Shown here: positions 1-8,926 of the stretch, one piece after another
How the letters are laid out: every line of letters starts with the position of its first letter
Numbering within the stretch: position 1 is the first letter of the stretch
Assembly: GCA_026395555.1 (NCBI GenBank)
Contig: JAPLYO010000015.1
Location: forward strand, 1 to 64,000
Source of the DNA: Candidatus Peregrinibacteria bacterium
Lineage (GTDB): Bacteria; Patescibacteriota; Gracilibacteria; UBA1369; UBA12463
DNA length: 64,000 nucleotides
Reading direction: 5' to 3'
Notes under the pieces: model-generated
Seen by the model: only the letters and a program-made list of their open reading frames with translations
Told to the model about the DNA's origin: nothing
Database searches by the model: none
Translations under genes and position numbers: made by a program

Positions 1-6
1 GCATGG

Positions 7-627
7 ATGAATACCGCCATGAAGGGTTTTTCCTGGACGCCATGGAATTATGCTCAGTATTTTGTCGTACTTCTTGTCGGAATTTATATTGCAAATGCTC
101 TCAGGGCAGCACTCATTCATCTCGTTATGAGAATTTTTACGGAAAAAGGTGCACTTCTTGATGCTTTCAAGGTCTCAACCGTAAATTGTTTCTTGATGTC
201 GGTATACCTTCTACTCGCTGTTATTTTAGCTGCTATTCCGATGGTAGGACTTGGACTTGCCGTTGTGGTAATCATGCTTGGTATGCTCATTACGATATCA
301 GTTTCCCTGAAAACACTCGCCGTACTCTACAAGACGGATATCATTACGTCATGTATCGCGATCGGTATCATCATGGTAACAGCAGTATGTGCTATTCACC
401 TGGGACTTCTTGGTGCTATGTCTACGAAGGGACTTAGCATAAATGAATATGGCTATGGAACACCTCGTATGATGCAGCAGTGGGGGGCGAAGCAGGGGCA
501 GTACCAGTATTATCCTGGAATGATGACACCGTACTTCAACAATCAAACTGCACCGACGATTACTACGACTCCTACCGCACCAGCCCCAGCCGTTACGACT
601 CCAAAACCGGTCACAAAGAAAAAGTAG
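7..627 (+). CDS. Hypothetical multi-pass membrane protein
   Basis: This 206-residue protein is not recognised. It has long hydrophobic stretches at about residues 15-40, 58-107 (enough for two helices) and 112-138, so roughly four membrane segments. A polar tail rich in Pro, Thr and Ala follows, ending in the basic run KPVTKKK. The tail composition resembles the low-complexity tails of other surface or envelope proteins in this window. The ATG lies only six bases from the window edge and the frame is open upstream, so the true start may lie outside. It is followed by another low-complexity envelope-type gene. Function unknown. Confidence 0.6.
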   Translation: MNTAMKGFSWTPWNYAQYFVVLLVGIYIANALRAALIHLVMRIFTEKGALLDAFKVSTVNCFLMSVYLLLAVILAAIPMVGLGLAVVVIMLGMLITISVSLKTLAVLYKTDIITSCIAIGIIMVTAVCAIHLGLLGAMSTKGLSINEYGYGTPRMMQQWGAKQGQYQYYPGMMTPYFNNQTAPTITTTPTAPAPAVTTPKPVTKKK

Positions 628-686
628 AAATAGCAAAGCTGTGAATCAGCTTGCAACGCAAGCACGAGACCCGTAAAATACCCACG

Positions 687-1569
687 ATGTCAGATAATCA
701 AGATCCACAAAATCAGGGAACAGCAGGCCAGCAAGGCGGCTTCCAGCCAACACCTCCACCTCAGGATAATACCTCGGGTGCTTCTGCTGGCGCAGGACAG
801 CCACTTCCTCCTCCTCTTCCTCCCGTGCAGCAACCTCAGCAGGATGCTACTTTTCAACTACCACCACAGCCATATTATCAGATGCCTCCTCAGCAGCAGC
901 CGATGGCTCAGCCACCGATGCCACCTCAGGGGATGTATCAACAACAGCCACCCCAGGGATATTATGGCGATTTCCAACAGCAACCACCTCAACAGCCAAG
1001 AATATCAGGGCGGATACCCTCAGCCGGGAATGGGAATGCCGATGCCACCACAGGGCGGCATGATGCCTCCAGGCGGAGGCATGCCGATGGATCCATACGC
1101 TGGACAGCAGGGGCAACAAGGCGGGATGCAGGGCGGATACGCCGGAGCCGGAACGCCAATCCCACCACCACCTCCGCAAGAGGACGAGACTCCTGCTAAT
1201 TTCAAGGTTGGCGATAAACTTCCAGCTGTATTACGCGTAAAGATTCCACCACACGAACTCTCGTTTGATGAACAGTATTTCCTTCATATGCTTGCCGGAT
1301 CGATCTCCCTTACAAAGGACGAGAAAAAGAAAATTGTCGAGTCCGTTCCGAAACTTAAACAGTCCCAAATTGACGAATTAATCCGCATCTTTGAAGAAGA
1401 ACGTGAGAAGTTCGCACAGCTATCCAAGAAGCACGTCGAGCAGCTCGAAAAGCTCGCGCAAAAGCACTATGAAGAGTGGATGGATCTCGAGGGCGAGTTT
1501 GAGCAACAGGGCAAGGCTGACGAAGACGCCAAAAAGGCCGAAGAGATCAGAAAACAGCTCGGCCTCTAA
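687..1569 (+). CDS. Pro/Gln/Gly-rich protein with helical C-terminal domain, interrupted by a frameshift
   Basis: The first frame starts at ATG 687 and encodes about 103 residues of Pro/Gln/Gly-rich sequence. The same composition continues without a break in the +1 frame from about position 997, running through a Gly/Met/Pro-rich stretch into a charged helical domain that ends at 1569. Dropping one C from the CC at 996-997 joins the two frames into one product of about 293 residues. The C-terminal ~120 residues are rich in Glu and Lys with heptad-like spacing, so a coiled coil or helical bundle is likely. No family is recognised. The break may be a sequencing error, a real mutation or, less likely, programmed frameshifting. 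A TTG at 651 is a poorer start. Confidence 0.6.
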
Positions 1570-1620
1570 AAAAAACTACAACTACAATTCGGCAAACCTC
1601 ATAAAATCTCACCTCACATT

Positions 1621-2139
1621 ATGAAAAAAACCTCTCTCATTCCGCTTACCCTTGCCCTATTAATTTTGGCAGGCTGTTCGGCAAATAAGCCGATTTCTAC
1701 AGTAGGCGATGATATTACAAAAAAAGCCCTAACTTCCAAGAGCGTTAATGTGTGTAAAAGTCTAACAGAGAACCTGGCGAAACAGAATTGTATAGATACC
1801 GTCAACGATTCGCTGTTAACGGATCGCGCTATAGCAGCAGGCGATAAGTCTATCTGTGTCAGTATCAAAAACGCAGATTACAAAAAAGCATGCGAGTTAG
1901 GTGCCACTGTAAAGGAGACAGAGGCGAAGACAAGACAGCAGGAAGAGCAGAAGTTTATGGCCGCACAAAGCGGATCATCTCTCCAAGATTGCGATAGTTT
2001 AATAACTGACGCATACAAAGAGCAATGCAGAGATAATGTTCTTATTTTACAGGCTCATGACCAGGGTAACGCAAATATCTGTAATCAAATTAAGAACACG
2101 GATGTTCAGAAAATCTGCATAAGCGGAGCCTCGAAATAG
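1621..2139 (+). CDS. Lipoprotein with two four-cysteine repeats
   Basis: The 172-residue protein starts with a lipoprotein signal peptide: basic MKK, a hydrophobic core and the lipobox LAGC with the acylated cysteine at residue 19. The mature part contains two homologous units. Unit 1 has Cys45, 57, 79 and 91 and unit 2 has Cys124, 136, 154 and 166. Each is two C-x11-C pairs, and both share an IC..IKN.D..K.C pattern. The cysteines probably form disulfides or a small disulfide-stabilised helical hairpin outside the membrane. A charged, Gln/Glu-rich linker (about 97-116) joins the units. The family is not identified. Confidence 0.75.
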   Translation: MKKTSLIPLTLALLILAGCSANKPISTVGDDITKKALTSKSVNVCKSLTENLAKQNCIDTVNDSLLTDRAIAAGDKSICVSIKNADYKKACELGATVKETEAKTRQQEEQKFMAAQSGSSLQDCDSLITDAYKEQCRDNVLILQAHDQGNANICNQIKNTDVQKICISGASK

Positions 2140-2148
2140 GGGGAATTT

Positions 2149-3273
2149 CTAGTTGTTCTGTGAAGGGTCAAAGCATGTAGCCTGAGCTGCATAGGTAACT
2201 TGCGCAGCTGTCTTGCTCATGCCGATAACATAGCAGGTCGTATTCAGACCTCCAGTCAGAACACGTGCCCTAACTTCAATATTCTGAAGTGGATCAGCCG
2301 TAACCGCTTCGCATCCTACGATTTTTGCTGGAGCAATACATGCGCTGTCAACGATAGCCGCCGCACCAGTCTGATTAACACCGGAAACCGTACGATTTCC
2401 TGAGGTTGGATAGTACCATGCTCCGATGGCCTTTTTCGCCTTGATGCCATTAAGCGCACTAACATTGTATCCAGTAACTGCTCCACTGTATGCCGATAAA
2501 TCACCGCCTACTCCCACATTTCCAGTAAAAGCACTTACAGGAGTGTTTCCGCTATAAGTAGTAAGAAAATCACTATTAAACTCTACGCCACTACCCAGGG
2601 TAAATTGAGGAGACTTTACAGTAGTAGTATAGCCATCCAATGTAATATCATCCCCCTGGGGCAAGCCGCTTGTGGCACTAATACCCGTCGTTTCCAGACT
2701 CGGTGAATGGGTAACATTACTTACGTAAATATCATTACCAACGTATGCATTAGATTTAGTTCTAAGGTCACCATCTGTCGTTAATTTTCCGCTGCCATTT
2801 GGGCCTTTATTGATAAATAGTCCTTCACTGCCAAATCCAAATGACAAGGCATCGGATGCGGCCAATTGTACGGCATCGTATGCCGTTAATGAAGTTCTAG
2901 CACCTCCTTGACCTACAACCGGTTTGTTAATTTGTAACCCATTAATACGTACATAATTTAACAGTGAACTGATGATATCCGTCTTAACCGATCCCTTTAC
3001 CTCGACGTCCTTCGTGAAGTTTACCTTATCGGCCTTGATAGCGAAGCTTGTTCCACTATTTGGCATAATAGAGTCACCAATACGGAGATTCTTCCCGACG
3101 ATTACGTCAGTAGCCGTGGTGAGATTGGTAAATGTTGGAGAGATATTTCCACCGGGTGGATTGGCGATTGGGGCGCCTGCGCTAGCGCTAAAACTCGTCA
3201 TGGCAAAAATTGATGCGAGAACAAGAGTAGAAGCGGCAGTCCACTTGAATCCGAAGTCTTGGTAGAATTTCAT
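2149..3273 (-). CDS. Secreted beta-rich protein of unknown function
   Basis: This 374-residue protein has a Sec-type signal: a short basic start, a hydrophobic stretch at about residues 12-30 and an Ala-X-Ala-type cleavage region near 31. The mature part is rich in Gly, Thr, Ser, Asn and Val with few charges, as expected of an extracellular beta-structured protein. Three or four cysteines lie in the last 90 residues and could form disulfides. A promoter (TGGACA, 18 bases, TATAAT) lies just upstream on this strand. It is convergent with the lipoprotein gene. It could be a fibre or surface-coat component, but no domain is recognised. Confidence 0.6.
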   Translation of the reverse strand: MKFYQDFGFKWTAASTLVLASIFAMTSFSASAGAPIANPPGGNISPTFTNLTTATDVIVGKNLRIGDSIMPNSGTSFAIKADKVNFTKDVEVKGSVKTDIISSLLNYVRINGLQINKPVVGQGGARTSLTAYDAVQLAASDALSFGFGSEGLFINKGPNGSGKLTTDGDLRTKSNAYVGNDIYVSNVTHSPSLETTGISATSGLPQGDDITLDGYTTTVKSPQFTLGSGVEFNSDFLTTYSGNTPVSAFTGNVGVGGDLSAYSGAVTGYNVSALNGIKAKKAIGAWYYPTSGNRTVSGVNQTGAAAIVDSACIAPAKIVGCEAVTADPLQNIEVRARVLTGGLNTTCYVIGMSKTAAQVTYAAQATCFDPSQNN

Positions 3274-3296
3274 ATTTGTTTGGTTATTTTTTTATT

Positions 3297-3326
3297 ATTA
3301 TACCACGATTTAGGCATATTTGTCCA
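3297..3326 (-). promoter_or_regulatory. Promoter of the secreted 374-residue protein
   Basis: Read on the minus strand: -35 TGGACA (3321-3326), an 18-base spacer and a perfect -10 TATAAT (3297-3302). Transcription would start near 3290, giving a leader of about 17 bases before the ATG at 3273, with no Shine-Dalgarno sequence. Confidence 0.55.
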
Positions 3327-3365
3327 GATGGTAAAATAGGTGATGAATAGCCGCAGAATACGGCA

Positions 3366-5144
3366 TTATGGAGACGATACGAGCTCAACGCTGATGTTAT
3401 CGGGAATGCCAGGGATGGTAGGTGCCCAGATAGGCCAGTTCTTGATTTCGACCGTCGCGATCTCAGGAAGGCTCAAGATATAGTCTTTGGCATCTTGCGT
3501 CTTACGGCCGACGATATGGTCTTTGATTTTTTGAATAAGCCTCTCTCCATTTTCTCGAGATGGATTGATGTCGTACTCCTCAAGTCCCTTGAGTGTAGCG
3601 GTAACTTTGATCTTCTTCGTCGCAGGATCAACATCGAAGATACGATACGTGATAGTGGACTCATCGATTTTTACGATTCTCTTATCCGGACTTTTTCGAA
3701 TTTTGAGCTCGGCCTTCATGATATCGAGAACTTCTTGGAGGTTGAAATAGACACCGGTAACGTCCATCTCTCCTACAGCCTCGAACTGATCCATTTCTTT
3801 GCCAACCACGTCAGGCGCGATGGAGATTCGTGGCTCTGAGAGCGTATAAGCGAGCTTACCCTTGAGGAGGGAGAATTTAGATCGATCGGCAAGATCGTTA
3901 TTTTTTTCCTGAATAGCGCGATCAAGTTCGGACTCGACAGAGTCTTCTAGATCTTTTTTGAGTTTATTCGTAGCGGCTGCGACGTCTTCCGCGGAGACTT
4001 TTTTCTTCACGGCGGTAGAGCCACCGACGAAGGCGACTTTTGACTCGGCAAAAATCTTCTTTTGGTTATCGGCATTAAGTCCCGGGAGGAAGAGCTTGGA
4101 TGGTTGAATATTACCACGATCACCGGCGGGCTGATTGTAGGCATCGAGCCCATCGGCCGTCACATCGACGTCTATTGATCCATTTATACCACCACGATTA
4201 GGCGGAACAGTAACGAACTGCTGAATGCGGAAGATGATACCATCGCTTGTCTGGAAGCGGGTATTCGGGATGAGTGGCCATGGCTTTGGCTGTGTATTGT
4301 AGACCGTGAGACGTCCGCGTGCATTCTGTCCCTGGAAGATCTTGCCGGTTGAGCCCTGAAGGATGGTTCGGTGAATAGTCGTCATGATCTTATGTGAGCC
4401 GAGTACTTTCGGAGGGTGACTATCAAGTTCTGTTTTGTTCGACTCATAGTCAGCAAAAACCAAATTCACCGAGTGGTCGATCACATTCGATTTTGGTGTA
4501 AGGTAGAGCGTAGAACCGGGAAGGGCGATATAAAAGATAATAAGCACAAGGAGAATACTGATCGTTACGAGTGCGATAAGCGCCTGTCTATTAGGGGAAA
4601 CAACGACAAACTTCATATCTTTTTCCTTTTTTTCTTTATGTTTTATGAAATGAAGAGCGCTACTTACAAATGGAATTTTGCGCTTGCGGCCGCGGCCGAG
4701 AAGTTCGGAAATAGAGAGTTTTTTCTCAGAAAGTCTGGTAGGAGTCTCATCTTCTAAGGCATTTACCGTAGCCTTCAGTGGAGTAATTCGCATCTTCTCA
4801 TCTTCCGGTTTTGGTACGTATCCACCTTGCGTCTCGAGTCGCTCATAGACGGGGATTCCGGCTTGGTGCGTGAGATGTACGCCATTTACATCATCAGTAA
4901 TAATATGAAGCTTCTTGCCAGCCTCTTCTACTTTTCTCTTAAGAATTTTTAAATTTACGAGACTCTGAAACATCGTAGCCTGTCGTGGAATAACCAAGTA
5001 CACATCTTTGAGTTTTGTGCCTTTTACGCGATCAAAAATCATCGTCACCTCGTCATCAATATCGCAATAAAAAATCTTGCGAGATGATACGGTTTTTGTC
5101 GAATCGATAATCTTTTCCTTGTTGGTTTCTTTTTTTTCAGCCAT
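3366..5144 (-). CDS. Membrane-anchored BaseplateJ-like protein
   Basis: The 592-residue protein has a cytoplasmic N-terminal region of about 190 residues, one membrane helix at about 200-220 and a large extracytoplasmic part. The outer part contains charged helical stretches (about 400-440) and alpha/beta segments. The overall plan, an N-terminal nucleotide-metabolism-like fold, one helix and a baseplate J-type outer domain, matches proteins annotated as BaseplateJ-like in CPR genomes. I base this on the architecture, not on a diagnostic motif. It lies 25 bases downstream of the FtsA-like gene on the same strand, so they are probably co-transcribed. A role linking a cytoplasmic actin-like filament to an envelope structure is inference. 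Confidence 0.55.
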   Translation of the reverse strand: MAEKKETNKEKIIDSTKTVSSRKIFYCDIDDEVTMIFDRVKGTKLKDVYLVIPRQATMFQSLVNLKILKRKVEEAGKKLHIITDDVNGVHLTHQAGIPVYERLETQGGYVPKPEDEKMRITPLKATVNALEDETPTRLSEKKLSISELLGRGRKRKIPFVSSALHFIKHKEKKEKDMKFVVVSPNRQALIALVTISILLVLIIFYIALPGSTLYLTPKSNVIDHSVNLVFADYESNKTELDSHPPKVLGSHKIMTTIHRTILQGSTGKIFQGQNARGRLTVYNTQPKPWPLIPNTRFQTSDGIIFRIQQFVTVPPNRGGINGSIDVDVTADGLDAYNQPAGDRGNIQPSKLFLPGLNADNQKKIFAESKVAFVGGSTAVKKKVSAEDVAAATNKLKKDLEDSVESELDRAIQEKNNDLADRSKFSLLKGKLAYTLSEPRISIAPDVVGKEMDQFEAVGEMDVTGVYFNLQEVLDIMKAELKIRKSPDKRIVKIDESTITYRIFDVDPATKKIKVTATLKGLEEYDINPSRENGERLIQKIKDHIVGRKTQDAKDYILSLPEIATVEIKNWPIWAPTIPGIPDNISVELVSSP

Positions 5145-5169
5145 GAGTAAGAGGAGGAAGAATGAAAAA

Positions 5170-6420
5170 TTATATCTGCATCAAGCGAACAACTTTCTTA
5201 AGAAGGGTGGAGAGAATGTGCTCCTCTCCGGCAAAATCGAGAGCCATATTGGCGAGCGCCATCGGGGTAACATCTTCGATGTCTTTAAGCATTTTTGTCT
5301 CATCAAACATATTGGCAACCATCTTAGGACTCAGGAAGCTCACCTGCGGTTTTTTCGCAAAGGGAAGCGTTTTAACCCACTCGCGTGAGTCGAGAACTTC
5401 AAAGATTTCCGGCAATCTCGATCCGCCTCCGCATAAATAAATCTTCGTCGGAAGGCTCTCAGTTGCGTACTCACTTAGTGTCAAAATTATGCCGCTGAGC
5501 CACACATCGCAATCGCTCTTCATCGCCTCGCGTACAATTTTTTGAGAATGTTTTTCTAGTCGATTATCGCTATAGGTGAGCTTAATCGTCTCCGCCTCTT
5601 CATAGGAAATATTGAGACTATGACTCAATCGTTTGGTGAATGTTCTTCCACCCAGAGTGAACATTTTCGTTCCATCGACTCTGCCATTTTGCACGAGAGC
5701 GACATCGGTCGTTCCACCTCCAACATCGATAAAAATGGCGTTCACATTTCCGCCACCATCTTCTTCTCGTAAGCATCGGCTCACCGCATAGGGCTCAGCA
5801 ATAACAGAAAGAAGCTCAATATCTAACTCAGCCGCAATCGTCTGGAGAGCTCCGTAATGTACGAGTGGCGCAAAGGCATTGAAGATACTCATGACTACCT
5901 CGCGACCCTGGAAGCCAATCGGATTACTTACCTTGTAACCATCGATTCGCACATCGACAATGGCTGCATTTACGAGCTTCACGTCTATTTCGTTGTATCC
6001 GGTTTCTTCAGAGAGCTGTGAGCGAACCTGTTCAAAAGCCTTCCATTGGACCTTGTGGACGATATTCTTCAACTCAGATAAATCAATTTTTGTATCAGGG
6101 TCTCGTCGAGTATAGCTCGTGGTAATAGTGGCGCCTTTGACGAGCTCACCCGCTATACCGATAACCATCTGCTCGGGATGAACTCCCGCTATTTTTTCAG
6201 CATCACGAATAGCATCTTGGCAGTTACGAATGACACTCGCAATATCAGTAACAACACCGCTGTGCATATCGCCAACACGCTGAGATTTGCGTCCAACGCC
6301 TATGACCTTACCCTTTGCGCCTTCAGCAGAGCAAATAAGGGCTTTTACAACATCAGTTCCAATGTCGAGAGCGAGATAAAAATTGCCTCTTCGTCGAATG
6401 CGGCGAGAAAAAAAGCCCAC
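5170..6420 (-). CDS. ftsA: FtsA-like actin-family ATPase
   Basis: This 416-residue protein shows the actin/Hsp70 ATPase motifs: phosphate 1 (LALDIGTDVVKALI, residues ~16-30), phosphate 2 (AIFIDVGGGTTDVAL, ~228-242) and an adenosine motif (IYLCGGGSRLPEI, ~328-340). A region between phosphate 1 and 2 matches the SHS2 insert of FtsA. FtsA tethers FtsZ to the membrane at division, and its C-terminal amphipathic helix could be the last ~15 residues (LSTLLKKVVRLMQI). The start is GTG at 6420; no ATG lies upstream in frame. No ftsZ is next to it; its partner is the BaseplateJ-like gene. PilM or another SHS2 ATPase is an alternative. Confidence 0.75.
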   Translation of the reverse strand: MGFFSRRIRRRGNFYLALDIGTDVVKALICSAEGAKGKVIGVGRKSQRVGDMHSGVVTDIASVIRNCQDAIRDAEKIAGVHPEQMVIGIAGELVKGATITTSYTRRDPDTKIDLSELKNIVHKVQWKAFEQVRSQLSEETGYNEIDVKLVNAAIVDVRIDGYKVSNPIGFQGREVVMSIFNAFAPLVHYGALQTIAAELDIELLSVIAEPYAVSRCLREEDGGGNVNAIFIDVGGGTTDVALVQNGRVDGTKMFTLGGRTFTKRLSHSLNISYEEAETIKLTYSDNRLEKHSQKIVREAMKSDCDVWLSGIILTLSEYATESLPTKIYLCGGGSRLPEIFEVLDSREWVKTLPFAKKPQVSFLSPKMVANMFDETKMLKDIEDVTPMALANMALDFAGEEHILSTLLKKVVRLMQI

Positions 6421-6539
6421 AAGAAGGAAAAAATGAGGTAAAAATAGTCACAAATAGTAAAGCACACTATGCTTTGAAACTCAAGGCAGGGAGACCGCCC
6501 TTTTTCATCCTTCTTTTAAGTCTGCTATACGAATTTATA

Positions 6540-6554
6540 AAAATATGATACAAT
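6540..6554 (+). promoter_or_regulatory. Extended -10 promoter upstream of the 88-residue protein
   Basis: The sequence TATGATACAAT gives an extended -10 element (TG, one base, TACAAT at 6549-6554). I see no good -35 at 16-18 bases. Transcription would start near 6561, about 60 bases before the ATG at 6624. The rest of the 203-base gap between ftsA and this gene holds nothing else I recognise. Confidence 0.4.
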
Positions 6555-6623
6555 GTAGTATTGAAATCGGCATACGTTGCTCACTTCAAAACAAAAATAC
6601 ATATATCCTAATCTCGACAAATC

Positions 6624-6890
6624 ATGGCAAAGAAACGTACCTCTGCCCCAAAGAAGCGCTCTACGAAAGCTCGTAAGGCCGCTCAGTGGCATCTGCCGCA
6701 CCTCATGGTAGCCGCAGGAATTTTAGTCGCACTCATGGCATCTGTACCGGTAGGCGCCTTTCTTAGAGCCTCAGTACTTGCTGCTCAGGAGGGCACTCAG
6801 TATCAATCTTCCGTTCGGGTTGAGCCATGTCCAATGTTTAGGACTCCATCAGGCGCTGACATTACGACCGCACCTTGCGCAACAAAATAA
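6624..6890 (+). CDS. Small basic single-pass membrane or secreted protein
   Basis: The 88-residue product starts with a strongly basic stretch (Lys/Arg/Ser/Thr, residues 2-22), followed by one hydrophobic segment at about 29-55 that could be a membrane anchor or an uncleaved signal. A short polar tail with two cysteines follows. No family is recognised. It stands alone between divergent ftsA and convergent alr, with its own promoter and a terminator hairpin just downstream, so it is very likely a real monocistronic gene. Confidence 0.55.
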   Translation: MAKKRTSAPKKRSTKARKAAQWHLPHLMVAAGILVALMASVPVGAFLRASVLAAQEGTQYQSSVRVEPCPMFRTPSGADITTAPCATK

Positions 6891-6913
6891 AGAGATAGCG
6901 CATTATACATGTA

Positions 6914-6946
6914 CAAAACCTCTCCCTGAAATAAGGAGGGGTTTTT
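6914..6946 (+). terminator. Rho-independent terminator after the 88-residue gene
   Basis: An imperfect GC-rich hairpin pairs AAAACC-CTCCC with GGAGGGGTTTT and is followed by a T run. It lies 23 bases after the stop codon. Confidence 0.55.
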
Positions 6947-6951
6947 AGAAA

Positions 6952-8109
6952 TCAAACTTCAATTCTCGGAATGTCCTCGCGAATTCTCGTCACGATTTCA
7001 TAATGAATCGTTCCAATTTTTTCAGCCATCTCGCCAGCGGTGATTTCATCGTTACCGTCACGACCAATGAGCGTTACCTCGTCTTCGACATGAAGATCGT
7101 TAATATCAGTTACGTCTACCATAATCATATTCATACACACACGGCCGCATAATTTTGCACGTCGTCCATGAATAAGTACCTCTCCATTATTCGAAAGACC
7201 GCGATCAAATCCGTCATAATATCCCACGGGAATAATAGCAATGGTCATATCTCTTTCGGCTCTATAAGAGCAGCCATATCCGATGAGTGAACCCTTTGGA
7301 ATTGGACGAACTTGTGCGATTCGTGCCCTCCAGCTCAGAACAGGGGCTAAGATAATGGTATCTTTTCGTAATTGATTCACCTCATGATTTACCTCATCTG
7401 AAGGCCACAAACCATAGAGCGCAACGCCTGCTCGCACCAGTGTTCCGTGAGTTTTTGAAAATAAAATAGTAGCCGCGCTGTTTGCGGAGTGAAGATATGG
7501 AATAGGTATTCCTGCCTCGCGAAATATCGAGAAGTATCCGTCAAAACGTTGTATCTGTTGCTGTGCATAGGAGTGATCGTGAGTATCTTCGATGTTCGCG
7601 AAGTGCGTTGATAGTCCTTCCAGGACTACGTGTTTACATGTATTGAAGAGTGTAATCCAAGAGGGAATATCGTGTTCGTACACACCCTGACGATGATTGC
7701 CAGTTTCTACCTTCAAGTGCACCCGAGCAATTTTTCCCAGTCTTTTCCCGATCTCCTCCAGTCGAATAACCGTCTCTTGGTTGTAAACGACAATACGTAC
7801 GTCATGGGCGAAAACACCCTCGAGCTCAGGTAAGGGAATGTATCCCATAATATATAGGGGAAGAGTAATCCCATGCGCGCGAAGCTTTTCTGCCTCCCAT
7901 AAGGAGTTTACGGCAATCCAATCGGTTGCATCCTCTCGCTGCAAGATTTGTGCGCAAAGTATGAGTCCATGTCCATAGGCATTTGCCTTGAGAGCACTAC
8001 AAAAAGTAACGCGAGAATCAGTTTGTGCACGTAGAGCTCGAGCATTGGCGACAAGCGCTTTGCCATCAATTTCAACCCATGAGAGGAGGCTCTTTGTAAG
8101 CTGATTCAT
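6952..8109 (-). CDS. alr: Alanine racemase
   Basis: Alr interconverts L- and D-alanine with PLP for peptidoglycan synthesis. The 385-residue length is typical. The PLP lysine is Lys41 in the motif SALKANAYGHG. The second catalytic residue, a tyrosine, lies in GYGCSYRA at about residue 275, at the start of the C-terminal beta domain. The C terminus includes the usual CGRVCMNMIMVD motif. The gene ends on TGA exactly where the family ends, showing UGA is a stop in this organism. The ATG lies six bases from a TATAAT box, so the transcript is probably leaderless. Confidence 0.95.
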   Translation of the reverse strand: MNQLTKSLLSWVEIDGKALVANARALRAQTDSRVTFCSALKANAYGHGLILCAQILQREDATDWIAVNSLWEAEKLRAHGITLPLYIMGYIPLPELEGVFAHDVRIVVYNQETVIRLEEIGKRLGKIARVHLKVETGNHRQGVYEHDIPSWITLFNTCKHVVLEGLSTHFANIEDTHDHSYAQQQIQRFDGYFSIFREAGIPIPYLHSANSAATILFSKTHGTLVRAGVALYGLWPSDEVNHEVNQLRKDTIILAPVLSWRARIAQVRPIPKGSLIGYGCSYRAERDMTIAIIPVGYYDGFDRGLSNNGEVLIHGRRAKLCGRVCMNMIMVDVTDINDLHVEDEVTLIGRDGNDEITAGEMAEKIGTIHYEIVTRIREDIPRIEV

Positions 8110-8115
8110 GGGTGC

Positions 8116-8121
8116 ATTATA
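8116..8121 (-). promoter_or_regulatory. -10 box of alr, leaderless geometry
   Basis: On the minus strand a perfect TATAAT is followed by six bases and then the alr ATG at 8109. The expected start of transcription falls on or next to the A of the ATG. No clear -35 is seen at 16-18 bases. Confidence 0.5.
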
Positions 8122-8214
8122 CAGAAAAGGTTGAATTGTAGGAAAACTGGAAACTTCTTGCCATCTCTGCTAGAATGTCGGCCTGTAGAACTACCATACT
8201 CACCAAAAATACAT

Positions 8215-8883
8215 ATGGAAATCACACGTGTACAATCAGGATCTACGCAAATATCAACGACATTTTTCGGTCGCGTCATGATGCTCTTCGGGCTCGCGCT
8301 CGGAGTGTCAGCGCTTGGCACCTATATCGGATTCAATCAGGGGCTCGATGTGATGATCGCTCATCCGGGATATATGTGGGCCGTATTCGCCGCTGAGATA
8401 GTGCTTATTTTTACCTCACGAATGTGGCAAAAAATAAAACCACTGAATTACATACTTTTTTCAGTATTTGCCTTTATAAGCGGTATAACATTAGCTCCGA
8501 TTATATATATGTACATGACGCAGAGTGGCGGCGGCGAGATTGTTTTCCGCGCGCTTACCGCGACCATGCTCACCTTCGCCGCCGCAGGCCTCGTCGCCTG
8601 GAAGACCAATATTGATATGTTCCGCTTCCAGGGCCTCCTCTTTTTCGGAGTGATCGGTCTGATCGTCGTGGGGCTCCTCGGCGTCTTTTTTCCTTTTAGC
8701 TCAGCCATGGAAGGTGTTTACAGCTTTTTTGGTGTCATGATATTTACCGGCTTTGTCATGTTCGACATGCAGCGAGTGAAGTACGCGGTGGCGCAGAATG
8801 AAATGGACCTCGCGCTGCAGCTCTACCTGGACATTTTCAATCTCTTCCTCTATATTCTCCGCTTCACCTCCCGCGATCGCTAA
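8215..8883 (+). CDS. Bax inhibitor-1 family membrane protein (YbhL/YccA type)
   Basis: The 222-residue protein has about seven hydrophobic helices and the family's characteristic end: helix 6 with FVMFDMQRVKYA followed by ALQLYLDIFNLFLYILR. Members of this family (TMBIM/UPF0005) are pH-sensitive calcium leak channels or partners of the FtsH protease. The Asp in FDMQ corresponds to the conserved C-terminal di-aspartyl region. ATG 8215 was chosen because homology and the first helix begin there, while the open frame before it has no family sequence. A weak promoter (TGGAAA, 17 bases, TAGAAT at 8171-8176) precedes it. Confidence 0.9.
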   Translation: MEITRVQSGSTQISTTFFGRVMMLFGLALGVSALGTYIGFNQGLDVMIAHPGYMWAVFAAEIVLIFTSRMWQKIKPLNYILFSVFAFISGITLAPIIYMYMTQSGGGEIVFRALTATMLTFAAAGLVAWKTNIDMFRFQGLLFFGVIGLIVVGLLGVFFPFSSAMEGVYSFFGVMIFTGFVMFDMQRVKYAVAQNEMDLALQLYLDIFNLFLYILRFTSRDR

Positions 8884-8926
8884 AAGTCGCCCTATTGATA
8901 CCATCACAAACTATTATTACCATTGT

